DNA of 64,000 bases from Maioricimonas rarisocia (lineage in GTDB: Bacteria > Planctomycetota > Planctomycetia > Planctomycetales > Planctomycetaceae): NCBI RefSeq assembly GCF_007747795.1, contig NZ_CP036275.1, positions 3,464,001 through 3,528,000 of the forward strand, read 5' to 3'. Made by a program: the position numbers and the translations under genes. The notes beneath the pieces were generated by a model, which saw only the letters and a program-made list of their open reading frames with translations, was not told the origin of the DNA and ran no database searches. Below are positions 10,693-20,211 of this stretch, piece after piece (the stretch's first letter is position 1; every line of letters starts with the position of its first letter).

Positions 10693-12687
10693 ATGCTGCG
10701 AGAGTTCCTCGTCCTGTTTGTCTGCTGCGGATGTCTTGTGACCGGAGACGCTCGCGCCGACGAGACAGAACAGGTTGCCAAGTGGCTGTCCGAGCGGATC
10801 ATCGATCCCCAGTTGCCACTCGAAGAAGTCCGCAATTTTACCGTCAGCCGCGTTCCCCTCCTGCCGGAACTTGCGTCCCGGGAGGACTGGGAACAGCACG
10901 CCGACCGAATGCGAAAGGACGCCTTCGAGAAGGTCATCTTTCGCGGTGAGGCGGCCCGCTGGCGGGAGCTTCCCACGCAGGTCGAGTTTCTGGGCGAGAT
11001 CGAAACCGACGACGGCTACCGCATCCGGAAACTGCGGTACGAGGCCGTCCCCGGCATGTGGATTCCCGCCCTGCTCTACGAGCCGGACGAACTGGCCGGG
11101 AAGGTGCCCGTCATCCTCAATGTCAACGGCCATGACCGCAACGGAATGGTGGCCGATTACAAGCAGGTCCGCTGCATCAACCAGGTCAAACGGGGGATGA
11201 TTGCCCTGAATGTCGAATGGGTCGGCATGGGGCAACTGCGCAGCGAAGGATTCTCGCACTACCGCATGAACCAGTTGGATCTATGCGGCACCAGCGGACT
11301 GGCGCCATTTTATCTGTCGCTCAGCCGCGGCATCGATGTGCTCCTGCAGCACGAGAACGCGGACCCGCAGCGCGTCGCCGTCACCGGGCTGTCAGGCGGC
11401 GGGTGCCAGACAATTCTGATCAGCGCATTCGACGAGCGGGTGACGCTGGCAAATCCGGTTGCCGGCTACTCCAGCTTCGTAACCCGGGGGCAGTACCTGT
11501 CCGACCTGGGGGATTCGGAGCAGACGCCCAGCGACCTGGCGAGCGTGACCGACTACGCATTGATGACCGCCATGCGGGCCCCGCGACCGACGCTGCTGAC
11601 ATACAACGATCGAGACCAGTGCTGTTTCGCGGCCGGACACGCATTGCCACCCTTGCTCGCCGCGGCACGACCGACATTCGGGCTGTACGGAGCGTCGGAG
11701 AATCTGACCGCTCATGTCAATCACGTTCCCGGTTCTCACAACTACCTGCAGGACAACCGCGAAGCGTTCTACCGCATGGTTGGGCGCCACTTCTTTGCCG
11801 GCCAGCCGTTCGACTGGCGGGAGATCGACGTGACGGAGGAGCTTCGCACGGGAGACGAGCTGCACGTCCCGCTTCCCCAGACCATTGCCGACTTTCACAG
11901 TATTGCGGTCGAACTGGCTCGGGATCTGCCCCGCACGATGACGGCGGCTTCCGAGGCGGAACTCTCTGACGAGAACCGGGCTGCGTTGCGAAAACGACTG
12001 GGGGAAGTCATTCGCAGTCGTTCGCCCGAGGTGCGCGAGATTCAGGAACTCACCGCAAGCTCACACGAGCTTAACGGAGAGCCGGTCGAGGTCTCGCAAT
12101 GGCGCATCCACATCGGCGACGAGTGGACCGTCCCCGCGACCGTACTGACGCCCGCCGAGTCGGACGGCACGACAATCGTTCTGTGTGACGAGGGGCGGGC
12201 TGCTGTGGCGGGGCCCGTTGCCCAACTGCTGAGAGAGCGACGAACGGTCGTCGCAGTCGACCCGTTCTATTTCGGCGAGTCGACGATTCCCTCCCGGGAC
12301 TTTCTCTACGCCCTGCTGGTCGCCTGTGTCGGCGAACGCCCGCTGGGAATTCAGACCGATCAAATCATCGCGATTGCACAATGGCTCGAGCAGAATTCCA
12401 CCTCCGCTCCCGTCGAAGTGCTTGCCGTCGGCCGGCGGACTGGCCTGATCGCGTCGACGGCCGCGGCCCTCGAACCGAAGGCGATTGGCAACACCGAGTT
12501 GTACGACCCGCTGGAAAGTCTTTCGCAGGTGATCGAGGAGAATCTGCCGGTCACGGCGGCACCGGAACTGTTCTGTTTCGGACTGCTGCAGGAATTCGAC
12601 GTGCCGCTCCTCACCCGGATGGTTGCCCCACGGGCCGTCGAGACGCACCACAGCGAGGCCGACCCCGAACCGGCCGAGGCGCAGTGA
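10693..12687 (+). CDS. Exported alpha/beta hydrolase (acetylxylan-esterase-like), two hydrolase halves
   Basis: A 664-aa exported protein. ATG 10693 follows a GGTGGAGA ribosome binding site and begins a signal peptide (about 1-22, ending GDARAD). Residues about 80-400 form an alpha/beta hydrolase domain: a VILNVNGHDRNGM oxyanion region, the nucleophile elbow GLSGGGC, a YNDRDQ acid region and the histidine in HVPGSHNY. Residues about 430-664 look like a second hydrolase-type fold (TTIVLCDEGRAAVAGPVAQL) without a visible nucleophile elbow. Similar planctomycete proteins are annotated as acetylxylan esterases; deacetylation of a polysaccharide is plausible but not shown. It sits alone, upstream of queD. 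Confidence 0.8.
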   Translation: MLREFLVLFVCCGCLVTGDARADETEQVAKWLSERIIDPQLPLEEVRNFTVSRVPLLPELASREDWEQHADRMRKDAFEKVIFRGEAARWRELPTQVEFLGEIETDDGYRIRKLRYEAVPGMWIPALLYEPDELAGKVPVILNVNGHDRNGMVADYKQVRCINQVKRGMIALNVEWVGMGQLRSEGFSHYRMNQLDLCGTSGLAPFYLSLSRGIDVLLQHENADPQRVAVTGLSGGGCQTILISAFDERVTLANPVAGYSSFVTRGQYLSDLGDSEQTPSDLASVTDYALMTAMRAPRPTLLTYNDRDQCCFAAGHALPPLLAAARPTFGLYGASENLTAHVNHVPGSHNYLQDNREAFYRMVGRHFFAGQPFDWREIDVTEELRTGDELHVPLPQTIADFHSIAVELARDLPRTMTAASEAELSDENRAALRKRLGEVIRSRSPEVREIQELTASSHELNGEPVEVSQWRIHIGDEWTVPATVLTPAESDGTTIVLCDEGRAAVAGPVAQLLRERRTVVAVDPFYFGESTIPSRDFLYALLVACVGERPLGIQTDQIIAIAQWLEQNSTSAPVEVLAVGRRTGLIASTAAALEPKAIGNTELYDPLESLSQVIEENLPVTAAPELFCFGLLQEFDVPLLTRMVAPRAVETHHSEADPEPAEAQ

Positions 12688-12836
12688 CAGCGGGCGGTAC
12701 GGTTTCATCACCAGCACGAAACCGCTACTGTCCGCGTCGCAGAGCCGTCTCTGCAGCGGACGGACCGCCGCCGGGCGTGACGGGTGGTCCCCCGGTTGGT
12801 ATTGCTTCCGGTCCAGTTTGAGTCGCGGCTGACGTC

Positions 12837-13244
12837 ATGTTTCGCGTCGTCCAGGAGATCAGTTTCTGCTACGGGCATCGCCTGCTCAACTACACGGGCA
12901 AGTGCCAGCATCTGCACGGCCACAACGCCCGGGCTCTGGTGACGCTCGAAGCCGAGTCGCTCGACGATCGCGGCATGGTGATCGATTTCGGCGACATCAA
13001 ACGCAGCCTGCAGACGTGGATCGACGAGCAGATCGATCACCGCATGCTGCTGTGCCGCGATGATCCCGCGCTTCCCGTTCTGAAGGATCTGGGAGAGCCG
13101 GTGTTCGAGATGGACTCGAACCCGACCGCCGAGAACATCGCCCGGTTGATCTTCGAAGAGGCGGAACGGCGCGGACTCCCTGTCGTTGAAGTGGTGCTGT
13201 GGGAGACCCCCCGGTCGAGCGCGACCTACCGGAGACGCCCATGA
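12837..13244 (+). CDS. queD: 6-carboxytetrahydropterin synthase-family protein
   Basis: A 135-aa member of the PTPS/QueD family, which converts dihydroneopterin triphosphate to 6-carboxytetrahydropterin on the way to queuosine, or makes other pterins. Zinc ligands are visible as the histidine in CYGH and the two in HLHGHN; the catalytic cysteine is in GKCQHLHGHN. MVIDFGDIK, DHRMLL and PTAENIA are further family motifs. Its stop overlaps the next start as ATGA (13241-13244), so the two are probably co-translated. No other queuosine gene is in the window, so a different pterin role remains possible. Confidence 0.88.
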   Translation: MFRVVQEISFCYGHRLLNYTGKCQHLHGHNARALVTLEAESLDDRGMVIDFGDIKRSLQTWIDEQIDHRMLLCRDDPALPVLKDLGEPVFEMDSNPTAENIARLIFEEAERRGLPVVEVVLWETPRSSATYRRRP

Positions 13245-14053
13245 AACTGGGCGCCATGAACCACCCGCTCCGCGATCCGATCGAGGAGATCGCGTGGATC
13301 GGCACGCACGACTTTGACTTCGTCGACTTCACGCTCGAGCCGCCGGCGACTCCGCCGCACCAGGTGGATGTCGCTGCTGTGCGGGACGAGCTCGACCGGC
13401 ACGGGCTGGACGTCGTCGGCCATACCGCCTGGTACATGCCGATCGGTTTCCCTCTGGCAGAACTTCGCCGCACGTCACTCGATCACCTGCGTGAGTGCCT
13501 CGACGTCAGTGCGGCAATCGGGGCCCGCGTGATGAACACGCATTATTCAAAGCCTCCGAAGCCATTCCGGAATGCCGACGCCATCGGCTGGCACGTCGAA
13601 GTGCTCGGGCTGCTCTGCGCGGAAACCGCGGACCGGGACATGCAGATCGTCCTCGAGCACATTCCCTTCGGGGGAGCAGATCAGCTCGAGACGATTGCCG
13701 AGATCATGAGGCAGCTACCCGCACTCGGTTTCCACCTCGATTCGGGCCATGCGAAGCTCGAACGGAGTGAGGACCGCTTCGACGAGTACCTGGACCGGCT
13801 GGGGCATCGTCTCTGGCATGTCCACATCTCCGAGAACGACGGTACCGAGGATCAGCACCTGCCTCCCGGGGCTGCACCCAAAAGCCGGACCGACTGGCCG
13901 GCCCGCATCGCCCGGCTGAAGGACTCCGGCTACGACAGCACGATCACACTCGAGGTCTTCGCCGACCACCGCGAATACCTGCTTGTCGCTCGGGACCTGT
14001 TCCGGCAGTGGTGGGATGCCGCCGGCGTCCCTGCAGCGGTGACGCACGTCTGA
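13241..14053 (+). CDS. Xylose-isomerase-like TIM-barrel sugar isomerase/epimerase
   Basis: A 270-aa protein of the AP-endonuclease-2/xylose-isomerase-like TIM-barrel superfamily. ATG 13241 overlaps the queD stop and has GGAGA a few bases upstream. The metal site can be read as the glutamate in LEHIPF, the histidine in DSGHAKL, the pair in HVHISEND and the last glutamate in TLEVF. Such proteins isomerise or epimerise sugars or act on keto acids; the substrate is not predictable. The overlap with queD suggests co-expression rather than a shared pathway I can name. Confidence 0.82.
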   Translation: MKLGAMNHPLRDPIEEIAWIGTHDFDFVDFTLEPPATPPHQVDVAAVRDELDRHGLDVVGHTAWYMPIGFPLAELRRTSLDHLRECLDVSAAIGARVMNTHYSKPPKPFRNADAIGWHVEVLGLLCAETADRDMQIVLEHIPFGGADQLETIAEIMRQLPALGFHLDSGHAKLERSEDRFDEYLDRLGHRLWHVHISENDGTEDQHLPPGAAPKSRTDWPARIARLKDSGYDSTITLEVFADHREYLLVARDLFRQWWDAAGVPAAVTHV

Positions 14054-14083
14054 AAACGCGTGAATCTCATCGGAACGAGACCG

Positions 14084-17000
14084 CTATGCCATTTCGGCCT
14101 GGTCGTCGCTGCCTTCTGCCGTTTCCGCGTCGGCAATATCCTGCTGCTTCTGCTTCGAGGCAGCCAGTCGTGTGAGTCGGCTCAGCATGACCTGTGACCG
14201 CCCCACCTCGATGCACATGACGACCGAAAGAATCATCGCTGCCCAACCCAGGCTGGTGAGGTCCCGCCGGAACCAGAAACGGGTAGAAAGGGCCGCGGCG
14301 GTGTAACCGAGACAGACGCTGGCCAGGATCACCTTGACCCGCAACGCCATCTCCAGCTTCGCGACCTGACTCGTGGCGACCGCCTTTCGTGCGGACTGGT
14401 TGGCAACCTCGCGAAACGAGTCCAGCTTGGCACGGATCGTCTTCTTCTCCTCCGGAGCGAGCTCCCGCCGTCGCACCGGCGCTGCGGGGGCTTCCACTGA
14501 AGGTGCATCATCTGCCGGTGGCGGTGCCGTAGCATCGCTCGCTTCGGTTGGAGCGGGGGCCGGCGGTTGTGGTTTGGGAGGCGGCGGAGGGGTAGCCGGC
14601 GCGGGGGACGGCTCACCGCGGGACGCACGCACTCGCTGCAGCAGATTCTCCATGTAGGCGGCAACGGGATCATCGTCATTCCCGCCAGCAGCCGGCAGAT
14701 CGGCCGCCAGGGGGGCTGGCTCCGGAGCCGCGGGGGGAGGCGCAACCTCGGCCACCTCGTGCTGGATTGGCGGCGCGGCAGGTTCTTCCGGCTCGGAAAC
14801 CGCAGTGGTCTCGCGCGGCGCGACCGTGGGATCGCTGGGAACCGCAGACGACTCAAAGGGAGCATCCTCAACCGGCTGCTCCGGTTCAGGCTCCTGCTCG
14901 GAACCGCCGCCCATACCGAACAGATTGGCGAGCTGCGACCGCAACGCCGATACCGGGTCCGCTTCGGTGTCGGACGTATCGTCCGCCTGAGTGTTGTCCG
15001 AATCGAAGTCTTCGTAGCGGCGATCGATCTCGTCGAGCTCATCCTGCTGTTCGACTTCGGCAGTCTCTTCGTCCGGCACATCGTCGACGGCAACCGGTAG
15101 CTGCCGCGGATCGTTCTCCGGATCGATGACGCACGTGTGAGCCACGTTGGTCGTCGGCTCCTCGCTGGTCACGGGATCTGGCACGTCCATCCGGTCGGCC
15201 GCATCCGGCTCCGCAGCATCCGGCTCCGCAGCATCCGGCTCCGCAGTTTCCGCTTCCGAAGTGGCCACCTCCGAAGTCAGGGTCTCCGCCGAGCCGTTCC
15301 CCCCACGATCGCCGATCTCTTCGACCGGGACTTCTGTGCGGGCAATTTCAGCGTCTGGTGCGGCCGTGTCGACCTCGACGACACCGATCGATGTCTCGTT
15401 CTTGCGGGCCTCGAACGCGGCCGTTTCTTCATCCAGAGCAAACCATGCCTGCTGCAGGGCCTGACGGTCTTCTTCGTAGCGGCTTTGTTCGGCAGAGAGG
15501 GACTCCTCCCGTTCCGTCAGCAACCGCTGCCGCTGATCGAGTTCGGCAGTGCGGGCGTCGAGTTCGTCGGCGGCGATTTCGAGCGACTGCTGCCGCTCTT
15601 CAAGAGCGCGTGATCTCTCCTCGAGTTGGCGCCGGGCCTCGGCCAGTTGTTCGTACTGACGCTCGAGTTCCTCCTGCTCGTCGGACGCTTGAGGGGAGTC
15701 AACATCCTCGTCTGCGACCTGCGCTTCGAGCTGCTGACGATCAGCCGCGAGGGACTGACGCTGCAGGTCGAGTTCGTGCCGCTCATCCGCAAGTCGGGAT
15801 CGCTCCGATTGCAGTTCCTCACGGCTTTCTGCAAATTCCTGCCGCTCGGCTTCCAGGCGGGCCGTTCGTTTTTCGAGGGCCGCAGCGCGCTCCTGGAGTT
15901 CCTCCTGCTGCTCGAGGACTTCACGCCGCGCGGCGTCGAGTGCTTCCTGATCGGCCTCCAGCGCGGCCAGGCGCTGCTGAAGATCATCTTCTCTGGCAGA
16001 CAGTTCCTCGCGCAACGCATCCAGTCGCTGCTGCTCGGTGTTCTGTTCGCTCTCCCGTTCCTGCTGCATCTGCTCGGCATGCTGCCGGGCTGCCTCGGCG
16101 GCAGAACGAGACTCGGCGAGTTCCTGTTCGATCTCCGAGAGCGTGTTCCGCAGGTCTTCGATCTCTTCTCGCTGGTTCTGCAGCGTTGCTTCCCGGGCGG
16201 AGAGATTGTGTGTCGCTGTCTCGAACTCGGCATCCCGACGGGCGAGTTCGTCGCGAAGAGCGGCCAACTGCTCTTGCTCGTGGCGAAGCGATTCCCGCAG
16301 TTGCTGCGCTTCGGTCGTTGCTTCGGCCGCAACCCGTGACACATTTTCCCGATCTGCGAGTTCCCGCTGCCGATCCTCCAGTTGACGCTCGCGCTCCTCG
16401 AGCGTCTCTGTGAATTGAGTCTTCTCGGTCTCCCAGGCGTCCCGATCCTGAGTGAACTGCGTGTACAGTTCCTCGAGTGCAGCCTGATCCGCCGCAAACT
16501 GTTCTTCGAGGAGACGCAGTTCATCCTGACCGGCCGCCAACCGGGCAGCGTCACTCTGCTGGGACTTCTCGATCTCGTCGAGTTCGACGGCTCGTTGTTC
16601 GAGTTCGCGGCGATCCTGTCGAAGCGACGTCAGTTCGCTCTCCAGTGCTTGCCGTTGTACTTCGAGTTCGGCCTCCTGAGCTTCGCGTTCTGCCGCAAGG
16701 GCTTTCCGATCGGCGTCGAGTACCTTGTGCGCGTCGGCGAGTTCCTGATGGCGCTGGTCCAGCTCATCAGCACGTTTTTCCAGCTGCGCCTTCTGAGTTT
16801 CGATGTCTCCCAGAAGTTCGTCGAGTGCGGCCCGTTCGTCCTGCAGCGCGGCGGACTGCTCTTCAAGCGAATGTGCGCGCACGTCCAGTTCCGACAGCCG
16901 GTTTTCCTGCTGTTCTGCCCACTCTTCTCGCTCACGCGCCAGTTGGTCCTGCGCCGCAGCCAGCCGTTGCTGATAGTCGTCGAGTCGCTCAGCACGGGCG

Positions 17001-19693
17001 TCCAGTTCCGCTTCCCGCGAACTGGCGTTGTCGAGCTGTTCTTTGAGCTCCGCACGCTGTTGCTGCAGTTGTGCGGATTCTTCTTCGATTGTCCGCCTTT
17101 GTTGCTCGTACTCGGATTCCAGCGCGGCACGTTGCTCCGCCCAGACGTCCCGCTCGACGTCGAGCTGTTCCTGTGCGGCTTTGAGTCGCTGCTGAAACTC
17201 ATGAAGGTCTGCGCCACGCGACTCGAGTTCGGCGTGCCGGGCGTCGATGCTGCCGAGTTGTTCGTCGAGTACCGTCCTCTGGTTCTGCAGTTCGGACGAC
17301 TGTTCCTCGAGCAACCGGGCACGTTCGTCCAGTTCGGATTGCTCGGCGGCCCGGCGGGAAGACCATGCCTCCTGGTCCGCAGCGAGCTGCTGCTGCGCGT
17401 CGGCCAGCCGATCCTGGCGATCGTCGAGGATCTCCACCCGGCGGTCGACTTCGGCCTGGCGCGCGTTAATGTCCCGGAGCCGCTCATCAAGCGCGGCCCG
17501 ATCTTCGTCCCGCTGCCGGGTCCACTCGTCCCGGTCGATTTCCAGCTGCTGACGGATGTCCGTCAGTTCCTGCAGGCGCTCGTCCAGTTCCGCACTGCGC
17601 GAGTCGAGTTCGCTCTGACGCGTTTCGATCGTGGCGAGCTGTTCCGACAGTGAAGCACGTTCCCGCTCCAGTTCGACCGACTTCTCTTCGAGCGTTCGAG
17701 AACGTTCTTCAATCCCAGACTGTTCCGCGTCCCGCTGGACCGCCCATTCGTCCCGCTCGGCATCGAGCTGCTGGCGGCTGTGCGTCAGTTCCTGCTCCCG
17801 CCCGTCAAGTTCCGCAGACCGCTCATCCAGCAGAGAACACCGGGTATCAAGGTCTTCACGCAGGGCCCCGAGTTCCTTCCGTTCTCGCTCCAGCTCAGCA
17901 GTCCGGTTCTCGAGCATCTGCGCCCGGTTGGCGAGTTCTGCTTCCTGCTCCTCCCGACGCATTTCCCAGGCTTCACGCTCCTCGGCGAACTGTTGCCGGG
18001 CGTCCGCGAATTGCTGTTCCTGATCGTCAATCCCCGCGATCCGCGCATCGAGGTCTGACCGGGCTGTCTCCACACCGCAACGCAGTTCTTCAAGTTCCGA
18101 CCGTTCACGCTGCAGTTCGTCAGCCTGTTGTTCGAGAAGCCGGGCCCGTTCGTCGAACGCAGCATCTCGCGCCGCGCGATGTTCGCCCCATTCGACGCGC
18201 TCCGAGTCAAGCTGCTGGCGTTCCTCGACCAGAGCCTGCTGATGGGATTCGATCTCCCCGGCTCGGGCATCGAGGTCTTCCTGCAGTTGCAGCAGAGCGG
18301 CCCGGTCTGCCTCGACGTCTGTCCGTTGGTCTTCCAGATCGGCAGCCTGCCGTTCGAGGTCTTGCTGCAGCGCGGAAAGCTTGTCTTTCTGCTCGACCTG
18401 TTCCTGCTGCCAGAGCTGCAATTGCTCACGCTGCATCTCGAGGCCGCGCGAGGACTCCTCCAGTTCCTGCAGCTGCGTCGCGACGTGCGTTCGTTGTGCT
18501 TCAAGTCGCTGTTGATCTGCTTCGAGTTGCCTCTGCCTGCTCGCGAAGTCTTCTTCCCGCTCATCGAGCAACTGATGTCGGGCATCGATCTCGGCACGCT
18601 GATCAACCGTCTGCCGCCGTAGCCGTTTGACCTCGGCGGTCAGTTTCTGGCGCTGATTGGCAAGGAGGTCCCGATGTCGGTCGAGATCCATCTGACGGGC
18701 AACGAGATCGGCATTCTTGAGCTGGATCTCCTGCTGCAACTGGTAGAGATGCTGCTCCTGAGAGCGCAGTTCGAGGAACTCTCGCCGTGACTGATCGAGT
18801 TCCCGCGCGTCCCGATCGACCCGTTTCGTCTCGTCTTCCAGCGACGTCTCGTGGGTGCGCAGTCGACTCCAGGCATCACGCAGGGCCGCCGCCGAGATCG
18901 CCAGGTCGTTCTCCTGCCGGGCGACGGTTTCCCGTTGCCGCTGCAAAGTCGCCTGGAGGGCCTTCAGCGCGTCGACGGTGCTGTCGGCGGGAGGAACGGT
19001 CGCAACGTTTTCCGGCGTATCGTCAGGTGAGGCGTGATGTTGAGGATGGTCGTCGGCCGGATTGTGGGCCGCCTCGGCCGCGACGAACGTCTCCAGACGT
19101 TCCTGCAGCCGCTCTGCCTCGCGGGAGGCCCGTTCGCTGGCATCGACCAGGTGTTGTCGAGCGCGGGCATCGGCCAGCAGCAGCGACGGCTCCGGGGCCT
19201 CGGGAGCGGGGGCATCTTCCTCCGGCAGAATCTCGAAGATGAACTCAATGGGGCCTACGGTCAGCCGATCGCCGGGCAGCAACGTCGCCCGTTGGACCGG
19301 TCCGGAGTTCAGCCAGGTCATCCGCGAGTGGGCTTCGAGCGTCACCTGCTGCCGGTCAACCTGGAGCGAACAGTGATTCGGCGCGACACCTTCGATGTCG
19401 AACTGCAGCGGGCACAGTTCGTCCGAGCCGAGCAACGTCGTTCCGTTCGGGAGCACGTGAACGGAATCTTCGGAGTCGTACAGACGACGTCTGAGCACGC
19501 ACACTCCGCCCTGCAGAATGCGGGCTGTGGCGCGGCGACCTCGTGGGGGACTGACCTGGCGGTGCATTCGCGTTCTCGTCTCGGAATCAAACGGATGCGC
19601 AACCCACTGGCAGGCCCGATCGCGAAGGGAGCGCTCTGGCATATAGCTTTCCCAACCCGCACGGTCAAAAACTCGTTGTTGACCGAACGACAC
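14084..19693 (-). CDS. Giant FHA-domain, coiled-coil membrane protein
   Basis: Up to 1869 aa. Residues about 58-155 form an FHA-like domain, but GR is GS and the usual Ser of SxxH is Ala (VAPNHCSL), so phosphothreonine binding is doubtful. From about 180 to 1470 it is continuous coiled coil rich in Glu, Gln, Arg and Leu, partly built from 74-residue modules. A Pro-, Ala- and acid-rich stretch follows (about 1480-1780, with a triplicated AEPDA motif). Two membrane helices lie near the C-terminus (VILASVCLGYTAAAL and AAMILSVVMCIEVG). It could be a membrane-anchored cytoplasmic scaffold. The start is uncertain: GTG 19693, ATG 19642 and ATG 19567 are all possible, none with a strong ribosome binding site. 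Function unknown. Confidence 0.85.
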   Translation of the reverse strand: MSFGQQRVFDRAGWESYMPERSLRDRACQWVAHPFDSETRTRMHRQVSPPRGRRATARILQGGVCVLRRRLYDSEDSVHVLPNGTTLLGSDELCPLQFDIEGVAPNHCSLQVDRQQVTLEAHSRMTWLNSGPVQRATLLPGDRLTVGPIEFIFEILPEEDAPAPEAPEPSLLLADARARQHLVDASERASREAERLQERLETFVAAEAAHNPADDHPQHHASPDDTPENVATVPPADSTVDALKALQATLQRQRETVARQENDLAISAAALRDAWSRLRTHETSLEDETKRVDRDARELDQSRREFLELRSQEQHLYQLQQEIQLKNADLVARQMDLDRHRDLLANQRQKLTAEVKRLRRQTVDQRAEIDARHQLLDEREEDFASRQRQLEADQQRLEAQRTHVATQLQELEESSRGLEMQREQLQLWQQEQVEQKDKLSALQQDLERQAADLEDQRTDVEADRAALLQLQEDLDARAGEIESHQQALVEERQQLDSERVEWGEHRAARDAAFDERARLLEQQADELQRERSELEELRCGVETARSDLDARIAGIDDQEQQFADARQQFAEEREAWEMRREEQEAELANRAQMLENRTAELERERKELGALREDLDTRCSLLDERSAELDGREQELTHSRQQLDAERDEWAVQRDAEQSGIEERSRTLEEKSVELERERASLSEQLATIETRQSELDSRSAELDERLQELTDIRQQLEIDRDEWTRQRDEDRAALDERLRDINARQAEVDRRVEILDDRQDRLADAQQQLAADQEAWSSRRAAEQSELDERARLLEEQSSELQNQRTVLDEQLGSIDARHAELESRGADLHEFQQRLKAAQEQLDVERDVWAEQRAALESEYEQQRRTIEEESAQLQQQRAELKEQLDNASSREAELDARAERLDDYQQRLAAAQDQLAREREEWAEQQENRLSELDVRAHSLEEQSAALQDERAALDELLGDIETQKAQLEKRADELDQRHQELADAHKVLDADRKALAAEREAQEAELEVQRQALESELTSLRQDRRELEQRAVELDEIEKSQQSDAARLAAGQDELRLLEEQFAADQAALEELYTQFTQDRDAWETEKTQFTETLEERERQLEDRQRELADRENVSRVAAEATTEAQQLRESLRHEQEQLAALRDELARRDAEFETATHNLSAREATLQNQREEIEDLRNTLSEIEQELAESRSAAEAARQHAEQMQQERESEQNTEQQRLDALREELSAREDDLQQRLAALEADQEALDAARREVLEQQEELQERAAALEKRTARLEAERQEFAESREELQSERSRLADERHELDLQRQSLAADRQQLEAQVADEDVDSPQASDEQEELERQYEQLAEARRQLEERSRALEERQQSLEIAADELDARTAELDQRQRLLTEREESLSAEQSRYEEDRQALQQAWFALDEETAAFEARKNETSIGVVEVDTAAPDAEIARTEVPVEEIGDRGGNGSAETLTSEVATSEAETAEPDAAEPDAAEPDAADRMDVPDPVTSEEPTTNVAHTCVIDPENDPRQLPVAVDDVPDEETAEVEQQDELDEIDRRYEDFDSDNTQADDTSDTEADPVSALRSQLANLFGMGGGSEQEPEPEQPVEDAPFESSAVPSDPTVAPRETTAVSEPEEPAAPPIQHEVAEVAPPPAAPEPAPLAADLPAAGGNDDDPVAAYMENLLQRVRASRGEPSPAPATPPPPPKPQPPAPAPTEASDATAPPPADDAPSVEAPAAPVRRRELAPEEKKTIRAKLDSFREVANQSARKAVATSQVAKLEMALRVKVILASVCLGYTAAALSTRFWFRRDLTSLGWAAMILSVVMCIEVGRSQVMLSRLTRLAASKQKQQDIADAETAEGSDDQAEMA
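15201..15245. repeat. Three tandem 15-bp repeats inside the FHA/coiled-coil gene
   Basis: Three identical copies of GCATCCGGCTCCGCA lie end to end. On the minus strand they encode AEPDA three times in the acidic, low-complexity part of the protein. The unit keeps frame, so copy-number change would alter length only. Confidence 0.9.
16697..18190 (-). repeat. Tandem 74-residue (222-bp) coiled-coil modules
   Basis: Counting residues between the conserved Trp (Leu in the last copy) of an xxRxxW motif (SERVEW, EEREAW, AERDEW, IDRDEW, ADQEAW, VERDVW, REREEW, ADRKAL) gives spacings of 74, 74, 74, 53, 74, 74 and 74. The first Trp codon is at 18188-18190 and the last anchor codon at 16697-16699, which agrees with 497 codons. 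The short interval lacks exactly 21 residues, three heptads. Confidence 0.85.
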
Positions 19694-20211
19694 ACGGTGG
19701 GATGCGGAAACGAAACGTCGCTACATCCGACCGAGGTGCTACAACTGCCAGTGTGTCGGGCTGCTGCGGGCCGGTGCGAAACGGTGTTCGATCCGCCGGA
19801 CCAGAAGCCGCTCCAATCGGTTCGATCGACGTTTCTCCGACGGCCGCGGTCAGTGTTGCATGCGTTGCGAACCGTGCCCGCGGAACAATCCCTGCTGCGG
19901 TGCCAACGCATGGGGAGCCCGCCCATAGGTGGAGGCCTCAATCCACTCTTGATGGTCAGTTCGTTTTGTGGCAGTGTGAGTGAGCGCTTTTCTGATCCCG
20001 GTTGCGTGGGAGAGGATGTTCTGCACGACGGTCCGGCCAGCGACCGGGTGCCGGGGCTCCCAACCGAAACCGATCTGCAGCGACGGGACGGGGCGACTGC
20101 AGGTCGATCACCGTAATGTCCCGATTCTGGTTCTGCGGTCTGCTGCAAGTGAGGTCCGTCGGACCGGTGTGGTGTCCCGAAAGGCCGCGCCTTTGCGCTG
20201 CGGAACATGCC
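19694..20211. other. Intergenic region between divergent FHA/coiled-coil and CFA-like genes
   Basis: No gene recognised on either strand; crossing frames have shadow-like composition. It should carry the two divergent promoters, but no clear -35/-10 pair could be chosen. A weak CGGAAC precedes ATG 20212. Confidence 0.45.

Noticed and set aside
15358-18630. Long plus-strand frames (for example 16382-17653) opposite the coiled-coil gene
   Set aside because: They are antisense shadows of a highly repetitive Glu/Gln/Arg-rich frame; their Leu/Phe/Val-rich proteins mirror the heptads.
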